DNA of 41,089 bases from Acidimicrobiaceae bacterium UBA7830 (GTDB taxonomy: Bacteria > Actinomycetota > Acidimicrobiia > Acidimicrobiales > Ilumatobacteraceae). Location of the stretch: positions 1-41,089 of the forward strand of contig DLTS01000005.1 in NCBI GenBank assembly GCA_002501485.1, in the 5' to 3' direction. The first letter of the stretch is position 1, and each line of letters opens with the position of its first letter. Below the pieces are notes generated by a model, which was not told the origin of the DNA, did not search any database, and saw nothing but the letters and a program-made list of their open reading frames with translations. Of this stretch, positions 33,838-41,089 are shown piece after piece. The translations under genes and the position numbers were made by a program.

Positions 33838-33843
33838 GACGCT

Positions 33844-35820
33844 GTGGTTACGACGCGTCCTCCAATATTGTGGGAGCCAAATCCCAATTCTCACTCTCGG
33901 CTTGCCGAATTCACCGAATATTGCGAGCACGCCACCGCCCTTCAGTTCTCGACGTACAGCGAATTTTGGGAGTGGTCGATCGCTGATGGACTCGAGCGGT
34001 TCTGGGAATTGCTCTGGCAATGGTGTGAGATTGAGGCCTCAGAGCCGTATTCGCAGGTGTTGAGTACGAGGGTGATGCCTGGCGCCAAATGGTTTTCGGG
34101 TGCGAAACTTAACTATGCGCACCACGCGCTTCGGCACCTCGAAGATGATGCCGAAGTGCTTGTTGGAATTTCCCAAAGTCGTGCTCGCCAGTCGCTTTCG
34201 GGTGCCGATTTGCGCGCGGAGGTGAGTAGGGTTCGCAGCGGGCTGATCTCTCTCGGTGTAGGTCATGGCGACCGGGTGGCGGGCTACCTGCCCAACGTGT
34301 GTGAGGCGGTTATTGCGTTTCTTGCAACGGCGAGTCTCGGCGCAATCTGGACTTCATGTGCGCCCGAGTTCGGGGTTGGTGCCGTGCTCGACCGCTTCGG
34401 GCAGGTGGAGCCCAAGGTGCTGTTTGTCGTCGACGGTTATCGCTATGGACGTCATGACGTCGACCGAAGCGATGAAATCGGTCGTCTTCGTGCGGGTCTG
34501 CCGACGGTGACATCGATGGTGGTCGTACGTCATCTCGCACTTGCGCGTTCGACGGAATCATCATCACCTGATGTGATCGAATGGAGCGAGCTCGGAAATG
34601 CTGAGAGCGACGAACTCATTATCGACGACGTCGAGTTCGATCACCCGCTTTACATCCTTTACTCATCGGGTACTACGGGGCTTCCAAAGCCAATCGTTCA
34701 CGGTCATGGGAATATCACCCTCGAGCACCTCAAGGTGCTCGTACTCCATAGCGATATGGGGCCGAGTGACAGGTTTATGTGGTTCACCACAACCGGATGG
34801 ATGATGTGGAACTACCTTGTTTCAGGTTTGCTCACAGGGGCGTCGCTTGTGCTCTTTGACGGTGATCCCGCAAGCGACGGGCCGGACACACTTTGGAAGG
34901 TTGTTGCGGAAGAGGGCGTGACCTGGTTTGGCGGAGGAGCACCGTGGTTCTCGGCCTGTCGTCGAGCTGGGATGCAGCCAGCCGAGCGTTTTGACCTGAC
35001 GCATGTTCGAGCAATCGGAGCGACAGGAGCGCCCCTTCCACCAGATGCATTCCGTTGGATTTATGAGGAGGTTTCTGCGACAGCATTGCTATCGCCGATT
35101 AGTGGCGGTACCGATATTTGCTCTGCTTTTGTCGGAGGTAATCCTTTGTCTGCAGTGCGAGAAGGAGAAATTCCTGCGCCCTACCTCGGGTGCGCGATCG
35201 CTGCCTGGAATGAATCAGGGGAGCCTGTCGTCAACGAGCAAGGGGAGCTGGTGGTGACTCAACCAATGCCATCGATGCCGGTGGGCTTTTGGGGCGACTC
35301 CGATGGCTCTCGCTACCGATCGAGCTATTTCGAATATTTTCTCGGAGTGTGGCGACATGGCGATTGGGTGACATTTACCGAAGATCGGTCGTGTGTGATC
35401 TCGGGCCGAAGTGATGCAACGTTGAATCGGGGAGGCGTCCGTGTTGGAACGGCGGAGATTTACCGGGTTGTCGAGTCGGTGGAGGGTGTCGCTGACTCTC
35501 TGGTAGTGCACCTAGAGGCTCCTAGGGCGGAGGACCCCGGAGTGCTCGTGCTCTTTGTCGCTCATGAAGGCAACGGTGACGAGGGCGATGTTGTCAACTC
35601 GATTCGAGCGATAGTTCGCGAAGAGCTTTCACCACGTCACGTGCCTGACGAAGTGCATTTCATCGAGGGCATTCCTACCACCTTGAGCGGTAAGAAATTG
35701 GAACTACCGGTGAAGAAAATCCTTAGGGGAGCACAACCAGATGATGTTGCGAGTAGAGATTCACTGAAGGATCCATCTGCGTTAGACCTGATTGCGGCGA
35801 TTGCAGCGGCAAGGGCCTGA
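33844..35820 (+). CDS. Acetoacetyl-CoA synthetase (acetoacetate-CoA ligase)
   Basis: This enzyme activates acetoacetate to acetoacetyl-CoA with ATP. The 658-residue product matches the family along its length: ILWEPN near the N-terminus, STYSEFWEWSIADGLERFW, the adenylate motif YSSGTTGLPKPIVHGHG, TTTGWMMWNYLVSGLL, SGGTDICSAFVGGNP, HGDWVTF and a C-terminal LSGKKLELPVKKIL with the catalytic Lys. GTG 33844 gives the usual N-terminus, a few residues before LWEP; GTG 33787 would add 19 residues. It may recycle acetoacetate from leucine or ketone body breakdown. It ends 7 nt from the convergent thioesterase gene. Confidence 0.93.
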   Translation: MVTTRPPILWEPNPNSHSRLAEFTEYCEHATALQFSTYSEFWEWSIADGLERFWELLWQWCEIEASEPYSQVLSTRVMPGAKWFSGAKLNYAHHALRHLEDDAEVLVGISQSRARQSLSGADLRAEVSRVRSGLISLGVGHGDRVAGYLPNVCEAVIAFLATASLGAIWTSCAPEFGVGAVLDRFGQVEPKVLFVVDGYRYGRHDVDRSDEIGRLRAGLPTVTSMVVVRHLALARSTESSSPDVIEWSELGNAESDELIIDDVEFDHPLYILYSSGTTGLPKPIVHGHGNITLEHLKVLVLHSDMGPSDRFMWFTTTGWMMWNYLVSGLLTGASLVLFDGDPASDGPDTLWKVVAEEGVTWFGGGAPWFSACRRAGMQPAERFDLTHVRAIGATGAPLPPDAFRWIYEEVSATALLSPISGGTDICSAFVGGNPLSAVREGEIPAPYLGCAIAAWNESGEPVVNEQGELVVTQPMPSMPVGFWGDSDGSRYRSSYFEYFLGVWRHGDWVTFTEDRSCVISGRSDATLNRGGVRVGTAEIYRVVESVEGVADSLVVHLEAPRAEDPGVLVLFVAHEGNGDEGDVVNSIRAIVREELSPRHVPDEVHFIEGIPTTLSGKKLELPVKKILRGAQPDDVASRDSLKDPSALDLIAAIAAARA

Positions 35821-35827
35821 ACGGTTG

Positions 35828-36649
35828 CTATCGAGGTTCGACGAGCAGGCTTTGTGCAGATACGCCGACAGGCCCATGCTCGTCGTGAACTGTTGAGGTC
35901 GCAAGGCCTGAGCCGTGGGTTCCATATTCGGTACGAGCATCGAGACAGACCCATTCACCTTGCGGGGGACGAACGAAATGGATGGTGAGATCAGGGTTGA
36001 TGTAGAGCCAGCTTAGATGTTCAACTCGCGCTGAGACGCCGTTACCAAAGTCGGCTGCAGCCGCTACTCGCTGTGCGCCGGATGGTTCTTCACCGGCGAC
36101 GACCGGTAGGCGGAGTCGCACCCAGACGACAGCACGGCCCGGATCGTCCCAACCCCCGGTGATGAATTTGTGCTCACATGAATCAGAAGCGAACGCATGC
36201 TGCTCATTCATCGATACCGGAACGGATTGCGTCGCAGCCCCCAAGTCAGGGGCACGGAATCCTTCTCCCTGCGCTGGTACCTCGGTTAGTTGTACGCGAA
36301 TACGGAGGGCGCGAGCTTTCGCGACCTCAATGTCACCATCGCGCATCGAGACTCCAACAACTGAAATCTTTTTGCCTGGCCGCTCGACATCGGAAATAAG
36401 GGTAAGGGGACGACCAACAGGAACTGGACGCTGAAGTTCGATAGTGATTCGACTGAGTTGCCACTCGTCCCGACCAGCATGTTCAACCTCTCGAACCAAA
36501 AGTGCAGCCGGCGGCGCCCCATGACAGTGGTCAGGATTCCACGGCCCGTGTGACCACTTCGTGGCAACCCAGGTGTTTTTATCAACCCGTTCGAAGAGAG
36601 CATCTGCCGGAGATACCTCGTGTTGAGGTCGACGAAACCCCTCGGTCAC
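35828..36649 (-). CDS. Acyl-CoA thioesterase, TesB-like double hotdog
   Basis: The 273-residue product contains two hotdog folds. The first has HGAPPAALLVREVE and RITIELQRPVPVG, the usual helix-strand core; the second has a LSWLYINPDLTIHFVRPPQGEWVCLDARTEYG segment followed by GLATSTVHDEHGPVGVSAQSLLVEP, which is characteristic of TesB-like thioesterases. They hydrolyse acyl-CoA to free acid and CoA; chain length is unknown. The GTG start overlaps the stop of the LLM gene by 4 nt (GTGA), so it is the last gene of a coupled three-gene cassette. Confidence 0.86.
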   Translation of the reverse strand: MTEGFRRPQHEVSPADALFERVDKNTWVATKWSHGPWNPDHCHGAPPAALLVREVEHAGRDEWQLSRITIELQRPVPVGRPLTLISDVERPGKKISVVGVSMRDGDIEVAKARALRIRVQLTEVPAQGEGFRAPDLGAATQSVPVSMNEQHAFASDSCEHKFITGGWDDPGRAVVWVRLRLPVVAGEEPSGAQRVAAAADFGNGVSARVEHLSWLYINPDLTIHFVRPPQGEWVCLDARTEYGTHGSGLATSTVHDEHGPVGVSAQSLLVEPR

Positions 36650-37554
36650 GAGATTTCTCGTTCGAGAGGAAGAACCGTAGTTGCGAGTTCGCCGAGATGG
36701 TCAATCCATCCGTCGGCAGTCGTTGGTTCTGTCATCGGAAGCACAACAAATTTGGTGGTGCCAACCGAGATGAATTGCTCGATGAGAGTGCAGAGATCTT
36801 CCCATGACGATGGAACGAGTTGCGATGGGTCGTCGAGGTTGGGTCGGCGTTTTGCAAGGTTCGCAAGCAGGGCCTCAGGTACCGGCCCGTTCGCGTAGGG
36901 AATTAGCACGCCGTAGTGATCTTCCTCGATTTCTCGGTCGTATTCGGCGAGAACACCCTCGATGACGGTACGACCCTGTTCGGCATCTTGCGGGGTGACA
37001 AACGAAGGCAACCAGCCATCTCCAAGACGTCCAATACGCCGTAGTTCGCTTTCTGCGATTCCCCCGAGCCACACATCGAGGCGTTCCGGCACAGGTCCAA
37101 CACGAATGTCGTCAACTTGGTAGTGCACTCCGTCGAATGTGCAGGGCTCTCCCGTCCAGCAGGCACGCATGATCTGCAGCATTTCATCAAACATTTTTGC
37201 GCGCTCTCCACGCTGTACCCCGAACGCGCGTTGTTCCACCGGGTCGACGGCTCCCAGACCGAACGCAGGAAGAAAGCGCCCACCTGACATTGCTGCGAGT
37301 GATGCAATTTCTTTTGCTGCGACCACCGGGTTGCGACCGGGCAACACGAGGACGCTGGTGCCCAATTTGAGGTCTGTTGTTCGACCGACGGCAGCTGCAG
37401 ATGCGATGAGCGGGTCAGGCGCAGGCCCGTTAATGCGTTCTGACAGCCACAGCGAATCAAATTTGAGGCGTTCAAGTTCATCGATAACGGTGAGGAAGTC
37501 GGGGCCATTGAGTTCAGTTCGCACTCCGAGTCCGATGCCGATGCGTACTTTCAT
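36646..37554 (-). CDS. LLM-class (probable F420-dependent) oxidoreductase
   Basis: The 302-residue product has the luciferase-like TIM barrel: RIGIGLGVRTE at the N-terminus, FDSLWLSERI, LGTSVLVLPGRNPVVAAKEIASLAAMSGGR, GLGAVDPVEQRAFG and RLDVWLGGIAESELRRIGRLGDGWLPS. In actinobacteria proteins with these segments commonly use coenzyme F420, although FMN is possible. The reaction could be a hydride transfer or a monooxygenation; the substrate is unknown. It overlaps the hydrolase gene upstream (ATGA) and the thioesterase gene downstream (GTGA), which indicates stoichiometric synthesis of the three proteins. Confidence 0.88.
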   Translation of the reverse strand: MKVRIGIGLGVRTELNGPDFLTVIDELERLKFDSLWLSERINGPAPDPLIASAAAVGRTTDLKLGTSVLVLPGRNPVVAAKEIASLAAMSGGRFLPAFGLGAVDPVEQRAFGVQRGERAKMFDEMLQIMRACWTGEPCTFDGVHYQVDDIRVGPVPERLDVWLGGIAESELRRIGRLGDGWLPSFVTPQDAEQGRTVIEGVLAEYDREIEEDHYGVLIPYANGPVPEALLANLAKRRPNLDDPSQLVPSSWEDLCTLIEQFISVGTTKFVVLPMTEPTTADGWIDHLGELATTVLPLEREIS

Positions 37555-38261
37555 GCGTTCACAACTCCCTGAATAATAGAAGCGATAGTTGCTGGCTCGT
37601 CAATAAAGGGCGAGTGGTCGCTGTCGATTTCGATGACCGATGAGCATCGCGCAGCCATAATACGTTGATGCTCAGGGTGCACTGCTCGATCTTGGTTGCA
37701 GAGCACATATGTCGACTCGATCGCTGATGCAGGTGCTCCGCCAACTTCTTGTGTCATGGTGGCGTTTGGCTGTGGGCCCAGTCGTTCAGCACACGCCCGC
37801 TGAACAACCTTTGAGCTTCCGGGATACAGCAGCGCACCGGCATGTTCTGGGTCGAGGGTGGTCACACCTTCGTCGGTCGGCACCATGATGTTGGCGAGTT
37901 CGACCTTGTGTCGGGGAGCGCTCCGAAGGAAACCATTCACACTTTCGCCGGCTTCAAGTGCGAAGGCCGCGAGGAACATGAGATGCCCAATACGGTCGCT
38001 GTGGGCAGCCGCCTGTGAAATCACCGCTCCACCGTATGAGTGGCCAAGAAGGAGCGTGTCTGGAGGAAGAGCCTCCAGCGCCCCAACCACCGCGGCTGCG
38101 TCGCCATGGAGGTCACCGAGCGGCAGTGGTGAGATGCCATGTCCGGGTAGGTCAATTGCGTGCGAGGGAATTCCGAGTTGGTCAAGGGCCCGTTGTAGTG
38201 GTGCCCAACACCACGCACCATGCCACGCGCCGTGAACAAGGAGAACGTTGCTGATCGCCAT
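37551..38261 (-). CDS. Alpha/beta hydrolase, methylesterase/EstC-like
   Basis: The 236-residue product belongs to the alpha/beta hydrolase subgroup with the N-terminal oxyanion motif HGAWHGAWCW (10-19) and nucleophile elbow GHSYGG (Ser75). A later Asp (CNQDRAV) and His (SDHSPF) complete the triad. The subgroup includes bacterial esterases such as EstC and the plant methylesterases and hydroxynitrile lyases. The first gene of the coupled hydrolase-LLM-thioesterase cassette. The hexamer GACGAT 6 nt before the ATG is a poor match to the leaderless pattern found elsewhere. Confidence 0.88.
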   Translation of the reverse strand: MAISNVLLVHGAWHGAWCWAPLQRALDQLGIPSHAIDLPGHGISPLPLGDLHGDAAAVVGALEALPPDTLLLGHSYGGAVISQAAAHSDRIGHLMFLAAFALEAGESVNGFLRSAPRHKVELANIMVPTDEGVTTLDPEHAGALLYPGSSKVVQRACAERLGPQPNATMTQEVGGAPASAIESTYVLCNQDRAVHPEHQRIMAARCSSVIEIDSDHSPFIDEPATIASIIQGVVNA

Positions 38262-38312
38262 GAAGTGATCGTCGCAGGTTGACCCAATCGTCAGAGAATC
38301 CGGCGACGCAGT

Positions 38313-38504
38313 TCAGCCTCGCATCATTCGAATCCATGAGCTGAAGAACCCGACGGTGAACACCATCGTGGCCAACGTGACTCGGCCGTCATGGTCGAGT
38401 CGCTCATCGAGTGCATATGCAACGCCGCCAGCGAGCGACGAGTAGAGGAGTCCGAATCGCGCGGTTGATCCCCATGAATGTGAAATTGATGCCGTTGTGC
38501 CCAT
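38313..38504 (-). CDS. Possible small two-helix membrane protein
   Basis: A 63-residue frame with codon use like its neighbours. Two hydrophobic segments (RFGLLYSSLAGGVAYAL and TLATMVFTVGFFSSWI) flank a short charged loop (DERLDHDGR), and the C-terminus is basic. I do not recognise the family. ATG 38504 is one possible start; the frame is open further upstream, but there the sequence is low in coding character. It fills most of the gap between the hydrolase and MFS genes, and no leaderless hexamer or Shine-Dalgarno sequence precedes it. It could be a spurious frame; if so, 38262-38608 is empty. Confidence 0.42.
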   Translation of the reverse strand: MGTTASISHSWGSTARFGLLYSSLAGGVAYALDERLDHDGRVTLATMVFTVGFFSSWIRMMRG

Positions 38505-38595
38505 GCTTACAAGAGCGCGTGTTCTCGGGTATCTCGCGTTTTTTTGGGAAGATTTATGACGCCTTCTCAGCAGAGTTTGAGTCGTGTCGTTGCAG

Positions 38596-38601
38596 TAGCG
38601 T
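38596..38601 (+). promoter_or_regulatory. Candidate leaderless -10 (TAGCGT) for the MFS_3 gene
   Basis: TAGCGT is followed by 7 nt and the ATG at 38609. Hexamer and spacing are the same as for obgE. It supports the short start over the long upstream extension. Confidence 0.45.
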
Positions 38602-38608
38602 CCGGTCG

Positions 38609-39850
38609 ATGGCCACAGCGTTGGGTGTTCTCCGGCAACAAGCAGTTCGCCGGTATTTGGGCTCGACGGCGTTCGCAGCAATCGGGATCAATATCTGCAT
38701 CACTGCACTGTTTAAGCAGGTCTACGACATCACTGGAGATCCCTTCTCGATTGGGCTGCTCGGCTTAGCGCAGTTCGTGCCCGGTCTCGTGTTGGCGATC
38801 CCAAGTGGTTACATCGCCGATCGTTTTGATCGACGACGTGTGACCGCAGGATTCTTATTGTTGAGGTTGCTGTCGATAGCGGTGCTCATCTGGTTCACTA
38901 ACTCGGGCTCCACTGCGGTCTCTTTGCTCGTGCTTGTTGCGATCGGTATCGGCGTGGCCGATGCGTTAATTTCACCGAGCAGGCGAGCGATTCTGCCGCT
39001 GATCGTTAGCACCGATGATTTGCCGAGAGTCATTGCCCTGTGGACGGCAACATTCACGTCGAGTGCAATTATTGGCCCGGCTCTCGCCGGCTTTTTGTAC
39101 AGCGTCGATCCATCGATTGCGTATGCCGCGGCCGGAGGTTCGGCTTTATTGTCGGTACCGTTGACATTGAGCATCAGATACCTGCCTGGAGTCGCTCCGG
39201 TCGCTGATGAGGGACGTCCGAGCGTTCGTTTAGCTCTTCAAGGGCTGCGATTTATCCGTCGTTCCCCGATTGTGCTCGCAGCGATCAGCCTTGACCTCTT
39301 TGCTGTGCTCTTTGGTGGGGCAGTGGCGCTGATTCCGGTTGTTGCAAGTGACCGACTCGGGGTTGGCGACGTGGCATACGGTTGGCTTCGAGCGGCGCCA
39401 GGAGTCGGGGCTGCGGCGATGGCGGTCGTGCTTGCGATTCGACCTGTAAGTCGTCGTGTCGGTCCGACGCTGCTCGTTGTCGTTGCGGTGTTTGGCGTAG
39501 GCACTGTCGTCTTCGGCCTCACCCGATCGTACGTTGTTGCGTTTATTGCGCTCGTTGTGCTGTCGGCTGCCGACATGGTGTCAATGTTCATCCGGGGAGC
39601 GATCGTGCCGCTCGCAACACCTCCGGATCAGCTCGGTCGGGTGACCGCTGTTGAAGGAGTGTTCATCGGCGCATCAAACGAACTTGGCGCATTTGAGAGC
39701 GGGCTTGCGGCTCGGTGGTTTGGGGTGCCGTGGGCAATCGCAGGTGGCGGGATTGCGACAATCGTGATCGCAGGCGCTTTCGCTATCGGATTCCCTGCGT
39801 TACGAAAGATTGACCGCTTCGATGATGTGGAGGTTGAGGTACCCGACTAG
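38609..39850 (+). CDS. MFS transporter, EntS-like (MFS_3)
   Basis: The 413-residue product has about 12 membrane segments and the loop signature SGYIADRFDRRRV between segments 2 and 3. The pattern (YDITGDPFSIGLLGLAQFVPGLVLAIPSG, LALQGLRFIRRSPIVLAAISLDLFAVLFGGAVALIPV) is that of the MFS_3 group, which includes the enterobactin exporter EntS and macrolide pumps; no siderophore genes lie nearby. The frame is open up to 38411, but the extra residues look non-coding. Its stop shares a CTAG with the stop of the convergent oxidoreductase gene. Confidence 0.87.
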   Translation: MATALGVLRQQAVRRYLGSTAFAAIGINICITALFKQVYDITGDPFSIGLLGLAQFVPGLVLAIPSGYIADRFDRRRVTAGFLLLRLLSIAVLIWFTNSGSTAVSLLVLVAIGIGVADALISPSRRAILPLIVSTDDLPRVIALWTATFTSSAIIGPALAGFLYSVDPSIAYAAAGGSALLSVPLTLSIRYLPGVAPVADEGRPSVRLALQGLRFIRRSPIVLAAISLDLFAVLFGGAVALIPVVASDRLGVGDVAYGWLRAAPGVGAAAMAVVLAIRPVSRRVGPTLLVVVAVFGVGTVVFGLTRSYVVAFIALVVLSAADMVSMFIRGAIVPLATPPDQLGRVTAVEGVFIGASNELGAFESGLAARWFGVPWAIAGGGIATIVIAGAFAIGFPALRKIDRFDDVEVEVPD

Positions 39851-41089
39851 CCGGTGAGGCGTCCGAGTTTGGCGAAGCCTTTGAAGCGTCGCAGCCGAAG
39901 AAGCGATTGGTCGGAGGCGAGCCGTCCGATACCGCTCGCGATGGTCGGGTACACATGGGGCACGCGGGCAAGTTCTTCAATCGATACCGAGAACCGAACC
40001 GCAAGAGCGATTTCGTTGATGACTTCAGACGCACGGGATGCGATGACGTGACCGCCAACGATTCGACCGTGAACCGTGACGATTTCGATGAGCCCTTCTG
40101 AAGACCCTTCGAATAGCGCGCGGTGCACCTCGGAGAGCTCGAGCTGATGAACCTTCACGGCTCGACTTCTGAAGCGCTCTCTGGCTTGGGCGGCGGTGAA
40201 CCCGACTCGGGCGAGCTCGGGCTCGGTGAAGACGCACCACGGCGACATCGTGCTTGCTTGAGCGCGGCCAGGCAGGAACATGTCACGTACCGCAAGAGAC
40301 GCGTCGGCGACTGCGGTGCTCGTCAGGCGAGGTCGACCTGCAGCGGCGTCACCGACTGCATAGATGCTGGTTATCACCGTTCGACTTCGGGCATCAACGT
40401 TGATCCCTGCTGGAGTGGCTACAACTCCAAGCCGTTCGAGCCCCAGCGACGTGACCGATGACGAGCGACCGGCAGCGACGAGCAGATGTTCTGCATCGAG
40501 TTCACCCTGGGCGGTCTCGACATACGCTCGACCATCCTCGTAGCGGGCTGCGAGTATTGGCTCACCGACGCGAACGTTGACTCCATCATGGCGAAGAACT
40601 TCGGTAATGCGCTCGCTGAAGATGGGTTCTTCCCGGGGAAGGATCCTCGGCCCTGTCTCGTAGAGCTGCACCTTGGCTCCGACGCGTGCGAGTGCCTGTG
40701 CCGACTCAACCCCGACGGGGCCTGCCCCGACAATAATGATGTCAATTGGTGGCGAGTCGAGGTCGTAAAGGGTTTCATTGGTGAGAAACGGAACATCGGC
40801 GATGCCAGGAATTGAAGGAACCGTTGGTGCGCTTCCGGTCGCGATGAGGAGGAATCGACCTTCGAGGGTCGTGGTGCCATCATCGGATGTCACTTCGATG
40901 GTGCGTGGCCCGGTGACGACAGCGGAGCCGGAGTGCAGAGTCACGCCCCAGTCGTTGACGGACGCCTCGTCAGATACATGTGTGTGCACTGATTCGCGGG
41001 CCTTGACCATTGCGGCCCACGCAGTAGCCGGGTCTGGTGGAGCAAGCTGCCGGTGTCGCACGGTTGCCTCGAGCAGAGCTTTCGAAGGA
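39847..41089 (-). CDS. Flavin-dependent disulfide reductase-like protein, 5' part missing
   Basis: A class I pyridine nucleotide-disulfide oxidoreductase homologue (dihydrolipoamide dehydrogenase / mercuric reductase-like), cut by the window end. The frame remains open to the last base and there encodes PSKALLEAT, the sequence that directly follows the redox-active CxxxxC in this family; that Cys pair must lie just outside. Visible parts are the FAD region LLIATGSAPTVPSIPG, the NAD(P)-binding GAGPVGVE, the second FAD motif SIYAVGDAAAGRPRLTSTA, and the dimerisation domain ending in HVYPTIAS. The His-Glu pair of dihydrolipoamide dehydrogenase (HPTxxE) is replaced by YPTIAS, so it is probably not a true Lpd. 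Substrate unknown. Confidence 0.85.
   Translation of the reverse strand, partial: PSKALLEATVRHRQLAPPDPATAWAAMVKARESVHTHVSDEASVNDWGVTLHSGSAVVTGPRTIEVTSDDGTTTLEGRFLLIATGSAPTVPSIPGIADVPFLTNETLYDLDSPPIDIIIVGAGPVGVESAQALARVGAKVQLYETGPRILPREEPIFSERITEVLRHDGVNVRVGEPILAARYEDGRAYVETAQGELDAEHLLVAAGRSSSVTSLGLERLGVVATPAGINVDARSRTVITSIYAVGDAAAGRPRLTSTAVADASLAVRDMFLPGRAQASTMSPWCVFTEPELARVGFTAAQARERFRSRAVKVHQLELSEVHRALFEGSSEGLIEIVTVHGRIVGGHVIASRASEVINEIALAVRFSVSIEELARVPHVYPTIASGIGRLASDQSLLRLRRFKGFAKLGRLTG

Noticed and set aside
33787..33843. Upstream GTG start for acetoacetyl-CoA synthetase
   Set aside because: It adds 19 residues not typical of the family N-terminus, although AAGCGT lies 6 nt before it; kept only as an alternative.
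38411..38608. Long N-terminal extension of the MFS_3 transporter
   Set aside because: The extra 66 residues are Cys/Arg-rich without helix pattern, overlap the possible small membrane protein gene in antisense, and leave the TAGCGT-7-ATG signal unexplained.
1..41089. Mobile elements, CRISPR arrays, phage genes, rRNA and defence systems
   Set aside because: Reading both strands showed no transposase, integrase, repeat-spacer array, phage structural gene or recognised defence gene.

Overview
The window reads as a compact chromosome segment of an actinobacterium, most likely of the class Acidimicrobiia. This is an inference. It rests on the gene order tig-clpP-clpX-folC-ndk-mreBCD-mrdA-rodA-rne-rplU-rpmA-(dgt)-obgE-proB, a ClpP2-type ClpP, an F420-type (LLM) oxidoreductase, a FadD36-type ligase, an RNase E with a long disordered N-terminus, intermediate-to-high GC and many GTG starts. 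No prophage, insertion sequence, CRISPR array or rRNA was seen. Genes are packed so tightly that the longest gene-free stretch is about 200 bp, or about 350 bp if one small membrane protein gene is not real.

Layout: 1-49 is a perfect inverted repeat at the very edge of the window, followed by the 3' part of a small zinc metallohydrolase gene, a tRNA-Pro(UGG) and a YncE-like beta-propeller lipoprotein. A small unknown protein (minus strand) lies back to back with tig. From 2162 to 15951 comes one long plus-strand housekeeping block: protein folding and proteolysis (tig, clpP, clpX), folate (folC), nucleotides (ndk), the cell-elongation machinery (mreB, mreC, mreD, mrdA/PBP2, rodA), then rne and ribosomal proteins bL21 and bL27. 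A dNTP triphosphohydrolase gene on the minus strand splits rpmA from obgE-proB. murJ (lipid II flippase) follows in antisense, then ddaH, an MFS transporter and panB.

From 24.3 kb onward the content turns catabolic. A FadD36-like acyl-CoA ligase is translationally coupled to an alkyl sulfatase. A minus-strand operon encodes a split coenzyme B12 mutase, an esterase and an APC permease; the mutase carries the Phe/Gln pocket residues of isobutyryl-CoA mutase rather than the Tyr/Arg of methylmalonyl-CoA mutase. A divergent MarR regulator (coupled to tag) shares its promoter region with that operon, and a 27-bp dyad there overlaps the mutase promoter. Next come a dienelactone hydrolase, acetoacetyl-CoA synthetase, a coupled minus-strand cassette of alpha/beta hydrolase, LLM oxidoreductase and acyl-CoA thioesterase, an MFS_3 exporter, and a flavin disulfide reductase-like gene cut by the window end.

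The most striking pattern is in the expression signals. Most genes that begin a transcription unit have a TANNNT-like hexamer 6-9 nt before the start codon and no Shine-Dalgarno sequence, which predicts leaderless mRNAs, while several operon-internal genes (clpX, mreB, mreC, rpmA, icmB) carry good Shine-Dalgarno sequences. All seven convergent gene pairs are separated by 20 nt or less, or overlap, leaving no room for ordinary terminators.
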